Positions 22,662 to 33,914 of a DNA stretch of 62,000 nucleotides are shown here, in pieces. This DNA comes from Adiantum capillus-veneris (Eukaryota > Streptophyta > Polypodiopsida > Polypodiales > Pteridaceae), in assembly GCA_014529385.2 (NCBI GenBank), contig CM043963.1, positions 75,588,412 through 75,650,411 of the forward strand, given 5' to 3'. How positions within the stretch are numbered: the stretch's first letter is position 1; every line of letters starts with the position of its first letter. The translations under genes and the position numbers were made by a program. The notes under the pieces were generated by a model. The model saw only the letters and a list, made by a program, of their open reading frames with translations, was not told where the DNA came from and did no database searches.

Positions 22662-22679
22662 TGGCACCGTTGCCGGGGA
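22662..22679 (+). promoter_or_regulatory. Primer binding site, tRNA-Asp type (element B)
   Basis: TGGCACCGTTGCCGGGGA, one base different from the perfect site in element A. Confidence 0.85.
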
Positions 22680-23046
22680 CGAGGCAACCTAGACTAGAGA
22701 AAAACTCAAAGCATTCACTTGAATTTCCATTACTTCCTCTAGTTTCGGCAAGAGTAACGCATTTTTTGACTTTATCATGGCTGAGAGGTACTTGAGAATA
22801 GGGATACTTGGTAAGGACCTCGAGAGTATTAGTTTAGTAGGACATATTAGGTGAAGGATCCTTGAGACTAGCTAGTGGTCGGTAGGGATTACACCTAAGT
22901 AGGAAGTAGAGATTTGAGATTGAAAGTTAAATTTTTCACTTTTTGCACTCTTTTTTCATGTTCAATAGGAATAGGTTAAGTAAAACACCATCAGGATTGC
23001 ATATGATCTAAGGTGCATTGAAGAAAACCAAAAAATTATCAAATAT
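22680..23046 (+). other. Element B leader before the palindrome array
   Basis: Non-coding; no open frame or repeat recognised. Confidence 0.45.
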
Positions 23047-24530
23047 ATCTTAGGAACGCCTAAGATGGACAGGGGTTTCTGGGATTGACATAGTAAAACT
23101 GAACTTGCAAGGTGGTAGGTCAACTTGTTAAGACCATCCTCATTGATTTTGGAAACATTTGGACCTAAAACACTTGGTCAAGTCCAAAATTGGAAAAAAG
23201 CATAGACTTCATAGAAAATCAACAAGGAAACGTCAAATCATGCTAAAACTGGAAACTAAGCTATATATAAATCCTAAAACTTGTGGGAAAATTAATCTGT
23301 GAAGAAAAAAATGAAAAATGTCAAAGTTTTATCTTAGGCGCACCCAAGATAGAAATCTCTCCAGAGAGGGTATTTTGCCAAAATTTCAACTCACAGGGTC
23401 TATTTAAACCATATCACAACTCCTGAGCAAGTTTCATCAAATTTGGACTTGTGCAAGGGTAAAAACACCAAGAAAACTGGAAACCTTGACTACGTGATCG
23501 AAAAGGGTGACAAAACACTGATAAATTGTCCAAACTTTGTAAAACTCATTGAACAAGCTTGAAATCACATATAAGAACCTAGACAAGTCACATCAATCAA
23601 AAATATATTGAAACAAGGAAATTTTATCTTAGGCTTCACTAGAAGGACAATTTTCTTGATTTAACACTAGGATTACATGTAAAAACCCAAGAAAATCACC
23701 TTGGAAAAAAATCCCTTGAAATAGTGAAGATTCATATAAGATAAATTTTTTACTAGAAAGGTGAATTTTTTATTTTGACACCAAAGTTAGCTCTGTCTTA
23801 TCATAGGAACCCTATTTAAGTGGTCAAAGTTCAAATTTTGGAGAATTTTATCTTAGATGCACATAAGATAAACTCTCTACCAGAAAGGCGATTTCTTGAT
23901 TTTGACACCAGGGTTAGCTTTGTCTTATCATAATCATCCTATTTAAGTTGCCAAAGTTCAAAATTTGAAGAATTTTATCTAACGCGCACATAAGATAAAT
24001 TCACTACCAGAAAGGTGATTTCTTGATTTTGACACCAGGGTTAGCTTTGTCTTATCATAATAACCCTATTCAAGTTATCAAAGTTCAAAATTTGAAGAAT
24101 TTATCTTAGGCGTAAATAAGATAAATTCTCTAAGAGAAAGGGGATTTATTTATTTCAAAACTAGGCTTGGTCTTATCATAGGAACCCTATTCAAGTGGTC
24201 AAAGTTCAAATTTTGGAGAATTTTATCTTAGGCTCATATAAGATAAATTCTCTACCAGAAAGGTGATTTCTTGATTTTGAGACCACGGTTAGCTTTGTCT
24301 TATCATAATAACTCTATTAAAGTTGTCAAAGTTTAAAATTTGAAGAATTTATCTTAAGCTTACATAAGATAAATCCTCTACCAGAAAGGTCATTTCTTGA
24401 TTTTGACACCAAAGTTAGCTTTGTCTTATCATAATAACCCTATTCAAGTTGTCAAACTTCAAAATTTGAAGAATTTTATCTTAAGCGCACATAAGATAAA
24501 ATTCTCTACCAGAAAGGTGATTTCTAGGGA
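23047..24530. repeat. Palindrome array and ~125 bp tandem repeat of the element B leader
   Basis: Arms ATCTTA...TAAGAT (20 bp overall, variable centre) at 23047-23066, 23331-23350, 23626-23645 (degenerate), 23850-23869, 23977-23996, 24103-24122, 24225-24244, 24351-24370 and 24478-24497. The last six are 122-127 bp apart and lie in a true tandem repeat with the shared phrase TCTACCAGAAAGGTGATTTC. The earlier ones are 284-295 bp apart. The outer arms are conserved while the central eight bases vary (AACG, GCGCAC, GCTCAT, AGCTTA and so on). No protein is encoded. Confidence 0.9.
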
Positions 24531-25211
24531 TTTTATATTTTAGAGCTTTCAGTTTCGAGCTTTTACAATTAAAATTATTTTTTCGAGCTTTTGAACCCTG
24601 ATTTTACACTAATGATATCTTTAAGTATCATTGTGTTGTGGAAAAACTCAAAACCTCATAGTACAATCCTTCAACTACCAAACACTCTTAAGAAGTATAG
24701 AAGCATGTCTATGCTTATGCAAAATGCAAATTTATAAAAAGCACCACTTGCATGTATTTTTGAGCTTGTACATAAAACGTGAGTTTTAAATTTTTTTCCA
24801 GAGTCTTCTTTATATGGAGACCTCTTCATACAAAAAAGCGTACACCCTTTTTTGGGCTCCCACATGGGATTTCCTTCACATAAACTCTTATTTCCATCAC
24901 TTTGACGATTTTGTTATCTCACAAAATTCAACACATTCTCAATAGTGTCAATATAATCTAACTACATAGGAAAGCTCCAATCAAAGTCATTAGAATATCA
25001 TGTCACCATCATGTACAAAAGAAAACATCCAAATGAAATGTATGCAACATACCAAATGTCATGTCAATGTCATATGTTTGCCATGTACATAAAAACATAA
25101 ATCAAAACATCAAGATGTGTACTGTTAGAATAGAGTTTCTTCAACCAAGTGTACATCCACAATGAACATCTTTCATAGAGCACATCATCTTTCATAGAGC
25201 ACGTCATCTTT
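24531..25211. other. Region between element B leader and the methyltransferase-like gene
   Basis: AT-rich and without open frames of note. It holds one copy (about 24793-24872) of a ~100 bp repeat also found in introns of the neighbouring gene. At 25162-25245 CATCTTTCATAGAGCAC is repeated three to four times. Confidence 0.5.
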
Positions 25212-28200
25212 CTATGATAAACATCTTTCATAGAGCACATTATCTAGCTCTAGACACATGAAATGCCTCATATCTTCCGCAGAAGCTCGGCCCAAACCAC
25301 CACACCCTGCAAACAAGTCCAAAACATAGTCATGAGGCTCAATAAATGTTTCTAGCAACCACCTAACCATATAAAAAGTAAATTAGAAACCTAATGCAAA
25401 CACATATATACTATAACATTCACTAATATCATACTTTGGACTAGTCTTATCGAAAGAACAAAGAAGACCGCTTTGCCCAGCCTCTAAGAATAACACCATC
25501 AATCTCAATGGGGAAGGCCACATCATCTATGATGTAGCTACAATCTGCTGGAAACAATCTCTCGGCAATTTTCTCCCCTACCTCTTTATCATAGTGTGGC
25601 ACAAGATGGCCAACACGATACCAAAGAGACATGGTAAGATCAAGTACCTGCATAAATAAAATACTCAAAGGATGATTGTCTAGCTATAATGCTTTTAGCT
25701 ATGAAATTAAATTATGAAACTAAGTTTATTATATCATAGTGAGTGGATGCCGATATGCCTTCTTATTACACATGAGGGTCCATGTACGTAAGAGCACAAG
25801 TCCTACCCTAGTTGCATCTGCAATAAAATCTCCAATATGCTCGGCCATGCACATGGTGACTAAATACCCCTCATCAACCAAAAACTCATGAGCAATATCC
25901 ATGCACCCTGTCACTAGACTCCTAGAAAATGTGTTCCACTTGGGAACACTCATGCCCTCTACAAAGGTGAATGATGACATGGAAGCATACATCCATAGTT
26001 AGCTGTAAGTACTAGTCCAAAGAAAAGTTACTTACCCAATGGGATTGGTCCTAGACAATCCACAAGAAACTTTATAGGAAAATCTGCAAAGATAATCCTA
26101 GAAACCTCACGACACGGCACACCATCTTTGCTATATAGATTTGTATTCTATGTCGCAAAAAATTTATTGATGCTACAAGGAAACCAAACATAGATCATGT
26201 TCAAAACCATATAGCAATGCAAGAAGAATATGCAAATAGCTAACCATTATCCAAATCTACCTATCAAGGGCAAGCTTATCAATTTGTGATATATCCACAA
26301 GCAAGACATCTACAATGGTTTGGTAATGTAACCCTGCAAGCATTATCCAAATGAGCTTTGAGCTAGAAAACATGGAAGACAGAATTGCTAACAGTTTTCT
26401 TAAAATTACCAATAGATCGTGTGATCGGCCTTCTCTCCCAAGCCTCTCACCCAAGAGAAGACTCCGCAACAAACAAAGTAGTGTTGCACCAATAAAGATG
26501 TAGTGGGCATGTTAGAAGAGGGTGCCATATGGAGTATAATGGTTGCCAAAGAGGACATGCCAGGCTCCATAGATAGCACAATGAGAGGCATAGAAGAGGG
26601 AGTGGGTATCCTTGATGTGCTTGGAGGCTCCATTTTCTCTTTACCCTTCTTGAGTGCATTGCTTGCTAGTGGAGTACCTTGAGAGCCACTGCCAACGGTG
26701 TTTTGAGTAACTCCATGAGAAACAGGAGGGAGAAACTCTTCTTGTGTCTCCTCTAAGTACTCATCACTCTCATTTTGAAACCCTTCACTCAACAACCATA
26801 TAGCACACTATCACATACATTAGCATTAAAGTAATATATATATTCTCAAAAGAAAAAAGCCACAAGTGTTAAGGTACTTACTGTTCCGTAGTTCAATCTC
26901 TTGCTTTGGAACAACTCCTAGTGGATAATCCAACACATTGGCCTCCCAAGTTGTCACATTCCTTTCAAGCAAAGAGAGAGAGAATATTGTATTCTCATCA
27001 CGCACATTAATCCACTCTCTAGTGAGAATAATGGGGCTTCATTCAATTCCTACACCTCAAATCATTGCGTAACCTATCTATACAAGTTTTAGAGCATCAT
27101 CCACTTTTAAAAGCACATACATGACATATATCCAAAAAAAAATCGCGAGAGTCTCCTTTGTTGGAAAACACTTTTCCAAAATAATCCATTTGGGCTCCCA
27201 CAAGGGATTTAAGGATTTTTCTCATAGACATTATACATGATCCTTGTTGTCAACAAAACCATCCACCCCATATTGGGCTTCCATAAGGAATTTAAGTATT
27301 TTCGAGAAACACAAAATGATATGTCACCATACTCAAAATGACCCACTATCACAAAACCATGGCAAAAAAATTAAATGCTCTTTTTTTTTGCATAGAGTGC
27401 AAGTGAAAGATGCAAACCTGTAAATCACTCTCTTAGCCGACGACACAAGCTCTAGCATCTTCTTACTAGAGTCGAAAGACTTCACCTCATCCATCGGGTA
27501 AATAAAAGCCTACATACATAGCAACAATCAATAAACACACTCAACTTGATCTTGTGTAAATTAAAACATGTTTATATTCTATTAAAAACACTGGTCAAAT
27601 GTCTACCTACAAAATATGATTCTTCATGCTCATTTTGTGGAATAGGTCAAAAGAATTTTGAAAGTTGTGGGTCTTCTACTTGCAGCCTTTCAATCATAAG
27701 TGTAGCCTCCCCATGCAAGTGAGTCCAATAAGTTTCCTTGTTAATGTAACTTCTAAAAATCTTGCAGTCACCAAAATGAAGATATTGTGGATCCGTAGAC
27801 TTAGTGAAACTCTTGAGGTGCAAAATTATCTTCTTCTACAATAAATAAGAACAGCATATCAATTAATCATATAGAAAAATGAAATAGCATGAACATAATT
27901 ATCAAATGAGAAATTCAAGAGCGATTTTTGAGCTTGTCAAACAATAGAGCTTATCTCTAGTGATCTTAAGCATGCCAGGTTCATCCCATTTAATGCTAAA
28001 TAGCAACTTGAAGAACTCATCACCATTAAGAAGATTGGCGATTGATAGGTACTTGTATCCCCTATCTTTCAACGGTTCCTCTTCTACCTTTGTGGCCTTG
28101 TCTAGTCTCTTTTCTTCTCAACATCATTTACTCCAACTGCATCAAGCTTTGCTCTTTCTTTGGACATAAAATTCAGTGAACTCATCCTAAAACAAAACAC

Positions 28201-29763
28201 TTTTTTGAAACCACCCTAGCCCATTGTCTCATATTGGGTGCCAATTTTTGAAGGATTGACTCTTTATTTGCCATGCAAAATCTTTGAAACGTATAAACTT
28301 CATGAGTGATGTTTGGCATGACATGGGCCCTAGAAATGCTATAAAAAAACACAAAAAAAGAGTTGGAAACAAGCATCGTTTGTAAAAACATGAGAGTCAA
28401 TATACGATTAGCAAACTTACACATTGGAAGTATTAAGTGCAAGAAGCAACTCCGCTTCTTTTGCTCTAGACAAATCAAGGAATTGGCAATAAACACTAAG
28501 TGAGCATTGTCCGAGTACTCTATCATAAGAAAAATATAATCATCATTTGTAAAAACAAAGCTTTAAAATAAAAAGAGAAAAGGGCTAAAGATCTCAGTAT
28601 TTTTTATTCTCTTCCACCAAGTTTTTAGCCTATGCTTGCCATCCCATACCTGAAACTTTTTTCCTTTGAGCTCTTGCCACTCTTTACCAAGTGATCTCTC
28701 AAACTCAACATTTCTTTCCCACCAAACTGGTCCCCATTCCTGCAAATCTGCTGCGGTCACAAGAATGGTATCTCCTCTAGAATCCCCAACCGACACAAGA
28801 AAATGCCCCATAGTTTCTAGATACCCAGTAGAATCAAATGAGGAAATCAGCCATTCTAAATCATCTCTAGCAAACCTAACAGCCTCCTGCACCATGAGTC
28901 GACAAAGTGGAACAAGAGGAGGCAATGTCCTCTTCTTGACATAAAACTGACTAGGAATATCTTTCATCAAGCCAAGCAAAATTTGCTTGCCTAGGTGTTT
29001 GGAATTCTTATTCTCATCATCCCCTTCTTGATCACTATCTTCTTAATTGTCATGAATATCTTCAATGTGCACATTGGTCTCTTTAAAGAGAAAACAAATG
29101 GCAAGCATGTACAATCCAAAGACAATGCAATTAGGATTAGATAGTCACAAGCGTATGATTTACAAAAAATTTGCCAGAGTCTCCTTTGTACTGAGACCAC
29201 CTTTTCAAAAAAAAAAAATCATACACCCTATATAGGGCTCTCACATGAGATTAAAGGACCTTGTCCCCAACATAAAAATAAACAATACTCAATATGTTCA
29301 CTAACTTTTATCAATGGTATGAACTTAAAAAGAACCGGTCTACCCTTTCTTAATCTTCCGAATGGAATATGAGGAGTTTCAGTATGTTATTTATCACCCA
29401 ACTTTCTCAACAAAAAAAAAAATATCCATTACATTTAACCATCAACCATTGCAAAATTTATAATACAAACTACACACCAACATAAATTTATAACATACAC
29501 TAATATTTACGTGTGATCTCTACATCATCTTTGATGTTGTTGGAGTCTTCATCAACTTGAGTCTCATCATCAATAAAAAAACACCTTTTGAGAATCTGGT
29601 TCTTTTTATTGGGTGGAGCATCCAAATGTCGGGCTTGTGATGATGCCTCCTGATCGATAGTTCCCTTTCGAATACAGCTGGACCTAATCTTCATGCTCAC
29701 TTGACGGTTGGTGAAAGGACACACTGGAGATTTTTTTTTCTTGCTATCCCTCTTCGGTGCCAT
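25212..29763 (-). pseudogene. Multi-exon gene: ParB-like domain plus DNA methyltransferase-like domain (decayed)
   Basis: About 14 exons on the minus strand, judged by coding pieces bounded by GT/AG. Approximate exons: 29763-29513 (start MAPKRDSKKKKSP, basic); 29080-28610; 28519-28421; 28329-28190; 28186-27930; 27835-27607; 27510-27418; 26961-26882; 26800-26415 (Ser/Pro-rich linker); 26329-26267; 26165-26035; 25943-25733; 25654-25453; 25362-25212. Exon 2 has QVWDGKHRLKTWW, like the DGxHR motif of ParB/sulfiredoxin folds. Later come IIFADFPIKFL (possible motif IV, with DPP-like residues altered), EGYLVTMC and RTWTL. The last exon has VLDLFAGCGGLGRASAEDMR and CLELD, a textbook SAM-binding motif I and acidic motif II. 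Motif IV before motif I is the permuted order of beta-class N6-adenine/N4-cytosine DNA methyltransferases. Damage: TAA in exon 2 (about 29045), TGA near 27650, a frameshift near 28100, and two donors reading AT. ParB assignment is tentative; methyltransferase is well supported; substrate unknown. Confidence 0.75.
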
Positions 29764-29809
29764 TATCTACAAAACATATTTTATATAGTTCTTATAAAAC
29801 CAATGATAT

Positions 29810-30290
29810 AGAGTTTAGTACATACTAACATAAAGTAGACTACATACTACTTACATAACATACAATAAAATATAGACTATCGTATATAACACTATATGTG
29901 GTATAGTTTAATACGTAGTAAGTAGTATATATTACTAAATGTAGTATGCAATATATTTATTACATGTAGCATGTGGTTTATATACTACATGCAGTATACA
30001 ATATATATAATATATGTAGTATGTAGTTTATATACTATATGTAATATACAATATATATATTATATGTAGTGTATTGTATATAGTACTATATTTTATATAA
30101 TACGATGTTATATGTTCTATTTTTATTATATATTTTATATATTCCATAATATGTATTATACATATTTTATTATATATTATATATATTATATACTCTATGT
30201 ACTATATTTACTATATAGTATACACTCTATATTATACTATATATTATATATACTATATACTATACACCAAATGAAAATCATGCGCAACAA
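29810..30290. repeat. AT-rich imperfect tandem repeats
   Basis: Mostly TATA/ATAT words with a roughly 53 bp unit repeated near 29945-30065 (phrases like GTAGTTTATATACTATATG). Strongly self-complementary. No coding. Confidence 0.85.
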
Positions 30291-30324
30291 TAAGCTTCAA
30301 AATGCAAAGCATGACTTCATAATA

Positions 30325-30710
30325 GTCGTTGACGATACCTTCAAAACACAAAAAAAGGGGGAGGCAAAGCTCGAGCACGGATGATGAGGGAGCTTTGCCT
30401 CCCCCCTTTTTTGTGTTTTGAAGGAGCACATTTAGCAAAATTGATCAAAATTATAGAGTATTGAAGGAATTAATCAAAATTTTAGAGAATTGCCGTTGAC
30501 AACACCTTCAAAATGCAAAAAAACAGGGAGCCAGAGCTCCCCCCTTTTTTTTTGCGTTTTGAAGGTGTTGTCAATAGTGCACGGATGATGGGGGGACCTC
30601 TGCATCCCCCTTTTTTTTGCATTTTGAAGGTGTCGTCAACGGCAATTATGTATTTAAATTTTGATTTTCTCAAGAAAATTCGTTGCTTAAACTCAAAAAA
30701 CGGAAAAAAA

Positions 30711-30742
<32 letters not shown>

Positions 30743-30930
30743 GAGCCCCTCCATCCCCCTTTTTTTTTGCGTTTTGAAGGTTGCATCAACGGCAATTATG
30801 TATTTCAACTCTAGAAATGGAAAAAAAAGGGGGGGCAGAGCCATCATCTGCGCGCGCGTGGATGATGAGGGAGCTCTGCCTCCCCCTTTTTTCCTCCATT
30901 TTTGGAGTTTAAGCAACAAATTTTCTTGAG
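30325..30930. repeat. Cluster of fold-back (hairpin) repeats
   Basis: Several diverged copies of one module whose arms begin around GACACCTTCAAAACGCAAAA, run into GGGGGAGGCAGAGCTC, and come back inverted. The clearest hairpin has arms 30338-30372 and 30390-30424 (34 of 35 positions pair, 17 nt loop). A second hairpin is near 30494-30574. A 31 nt poly(G) at 30711-30741 lies where another copy has about five G. The same module recurs at 61680-61880. Looks like a MITE or fold-back element family; no target duplication was identified. Confidence 0.75.
30711..30741 (+). repeat. Poly(G) run, 31 nt
   Basis: Thirty-one G within the fold-back cluster, extending a shorter A-rich/G-rich junction found in sister copies. 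Confidence 0.95.
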
Positions 30931-31065
30931 AATTGCATTGATTGAGCTACCATTAATAGTCTATAGAACATGCCACGGAGATTAATCCGTCAAATGCATT
31001 TGGCAATTTTTTCACGATTTGCCAAATGCCTTTGCCAGATTAATCCCCGTTGCAACGACATGAGT

Positions 31066-31285
<220 letters not shown>

Positions 31286-31296
31286 GAGGAAGGGAA

Positions 31297-31649
31297 TGTT
31301 AGGGGCTCATCACCCTAACAGTATTTCAATATAGGTACACAGTAATACTACATACTACATTAATCTGCTGCATACAAGAGTATTGAATAACATCATGGAA
31401 ACAAAGAGAAGGTATTGTATTATTGCATAATCATCATCCACACAACCACTTACAAGCAGTACCAAGAGCAGTACGACTGCATAAGAGAAAAGACTAACTG
31501 CCGAACTGCAAGACCGCGTCAAGAACTAAACTACTCGCCTAAAACTAACCCACTTAAAACATCAAATATTGGTGTAAAAACATCCTTAAGGTTCAAAGGT
31601 TCCATCCTTAGCTACAAAAAAAAGTAAATAGGCTGACACTGATGTATCA
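31297..31649 (+). repeat. LTR-like repeat G, left copy
   Basis: 353 bp starting TGTTAGGG and ending TGTATCA, over 90 percent alike by eye to 60555-60907. Orientation is tentative. No target duplication visible, and the two copies share no flanking 5 bp, so they look like separate insertions or remnants rather than the ends of one element. Confidence 0.65.
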
Positions 31650-31749
31650 TGGTAGTAACACTTGGCACAACCCGGTGGGCAATGTTTGCAAAAAATAGTA
31701 AGAACCCACCCTTGACAAAAACCTTGAAAACCAAAATGAAGTCCTGCTT

Positions 31750-33042
31750 GAAGTTACCGCTCCTGAACACCTGTTTCTTCAGTTTGAGCTATTCCTACTG
31801 ACTCTACATCCATGTCATCTCCAACTTCCACCAATGTAACCTCAGTAAGTGGATCTTTTGACATTACCTCAACAACATCAATGGGTCTTCAAGTTGTTGT
31901 TCATCACCTGTATCATTAGTGTGTTTAACTCCAACTGAAATTGCACCATGAACTTCATCGTGAATTGTATTTTGAGCTTCAGCTTCAATAGTAGTCTCAA
32001 TTGCATCACCTGTTGCAGTATCCATTGGCACATCCATCTCTAGCTACTGCTGTAATTGTGCATATTGTTCCTTTAACTCAGCATACTGTCCTTGCAAAAT
32101 CAGAATCTCCTCCTTTGTCTCCTCCTCTACAAAAGCTTGATAAGGTTTACTCACAACATCATACATTTTGATCTTGATATGTTCCCACACCCCTTGCATA
32201 TATTCCATGACTTCATTTTTCATTTTGTCTATATCCCCTGAGCTGACATACCGACCATCCACATCTAGCTCTTTGTCAAACATGTGTCTAATCTTTTATT
32301 CAACTTTCCTGCAAGCTGCAACCCTACTAAACAACACTCTATTGCTACTTTCCAAGGTAGCAATTACAGTAGACATTTCAATTAACTGTGATTACAGTAT
32401 CTGAAATCGCTCCTCCCTCCATTGAGAAATTTTTACTGAAGTCTTTTCCCTGAATGCCACCACCTATTTATAAGAGTCCAACTCCTGTGCATGAGTTCTT
32501 GAGTTCTAGTCAACTCCTGAACCTTCTTGTCCAAAACTTCTATTTCAATATGTGCCTTTTTGTCCTTTAAAGATCCTTCTTTAATCTGTTTCAGTTCAGT
32601 ATGTAGACCATCATTCTCTCTACTCAAGAATGTAAGGTCCAGAGATTGCTGCTCGACATATTCCTTAACTAGCTTTAGTGCAGTTTGCACTTCATCCAAC
32701 GACACAGTAGAAGACTGAGCCTTAGAAATTGTAGGCCTCTCCAGAATAGGATCCCCAAACACTGTTACAGGTTCCTCCCGTGCCAATTTGTCCTTTAATA
32801 TTCTTGAAACATGTTTAAGCAGTTGTAGACATAACAGGTTTTTTAGTCAAATGCACTGCAGTGTCAGTAAAAAAGTCCCCAAACTCTTTATCCATTTTAT
32901 CCTTCACTGCATCCAAAGATTCCTGTTTTGAATAATCTGCAAATAAAAGATCTTGAATATCTTCAGTCATTTCCAAAGACGTGTGATCAAAATTGTAGTT
33001 TATGTCTTTTCTCCCTTCTCATTGTAGATCTTACATCTTCAG
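31750..33042 (-). pseudogene. Coiled-coil-rich coding remnant next to element D
   Basis: Minus-strand frames with stops: about 33010-32820 (FDHTSLEMTEDIQDLLFADY), 32786-32433 (117 residues, heptad-like ELKQIKEGSLKDKKAHIEIE) and 32283-32044 (79 residues, ILQGQYAELKEQYAQLQQ). All are Glu/Lys/Gln-rich and likely coiled coils. It follows a truncated RNase H at about 33070, where an integrase would be expected, so a deletion or template switch joined it. No family recognised; a Gag-type or accessory retroelement protein is the best guess. Confidence 0.45.
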
Positions 33043-33914
33043 TCATCTGTGCTGGAATTTGGGACTGTCTCCCCTACCGGCTAAAAGGAAATGTCTAAAT
33101 TTTTGCAATGCATAGATCATTCCCAAGCATTCTCTCTCAATCACTGTATAATTATTCTCAGCAGGTGTCAGTACCCTGCTTGCATAGTAAATGGGTCTAA
33201 ACCAAGCTCTTCTGGTTTCTTGCATCAATGTTGCACCCACTGCCACATGAGATGCATCCACAAAAATATGGAATGGTAATTTCCAATCAGGAACAATTAA
33301 AATTGGTGCTACAGTCAACATCTTCTTCAAAATTTTGAATGCTCTATCGTGCTCTTCTCCCCATTCAAATACTGCATCTTTGTAAGCTTTGTTAGTGGTG
33401 TACAGACATGTGCTAAATATCTCAAAAATTGGTTATTCCACTTCAGTTGACCCAAAAATGTACCCAATTGCTTAATTGTCTTGGTTTTGGTGCTTTATTG
33501 ATTGCTTCCATCTTCCTTGGATCTTTAGATACTCTTTCTTCAGAAATTACATGTCCCAAGAGAACTCCTCTCTTAACTGCAAATGCACACTTGGCTAGGT
33601 TCAGTGACAGTTTGAATTCCCTGCATTTCTGAAAACACAACCTCAAGTGCTCAAAATGCTCTTGTTTCTTTCCAAAAGCACTAAAGTCATCCAAAAAAAC
33701 CCTCATAAATGTTGTAAGGAATTCAACAAACACACGTTGTACCGCCTTCTGAAATGTTGGTGGAGCATTCTTTAAGCCAAATGGCATCACATTGCTAGAA
33801 TAAACTCCCCACTCAGTGATAAAAGCTATTTTTTCCCTATGTTCAAGTGCCATTGAGGCTTGGTTGTATCCACTAAAACCATCCACTAAATGCTGTAAGG
33901 AATTCAACAAACAC
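33043..33914 (-). pseudogene. RT and RNase H part of gypsy element D (distal half)
   Basis: 33916-33443 gives VDGFSGYNQASMALEHREK, GVYSSNVMPFGLKNAPPTFQ, FLDDFSAF and LLGHVIS. After a shift, 33330-33043 gives VDASHVAVGATLMQET and ERECLGMIYALQKFRHFLLAG, where RNase H stops abruptly. At 33890-33914 a short piece (RVFVEFLT) belongs to the other half, which continues beyond element C at 43881. The same RT segment is present in both halves in diverged form, so D is a chimera of two relatives. Confidence 0.85.

Larger units (their letters stand above)
7643..24530 (+). mobile_element. Element B: LTR, PBS and palindrome-bearing leader, split by element A
   Basis: LTR halves at 7643-8071 and 22024-22658 become contiguous when element A and one copy of its 5 bp target duplication are removed. 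A tRNA-Asp-type primer site follows at 22662-22679. A leader with palindromic repeats then runs to about 24530. No gag or pol of B was found; beyond the leader lies a gene on the opposite strand. The 3' LTR is not in the window, so the right boundary is uncertain. Confidence 0.65.

Noticed and set aside
30112-30384. Tyr/Ile-rich open frame
   Set aside because: Product of AT-rich tandem repeats.
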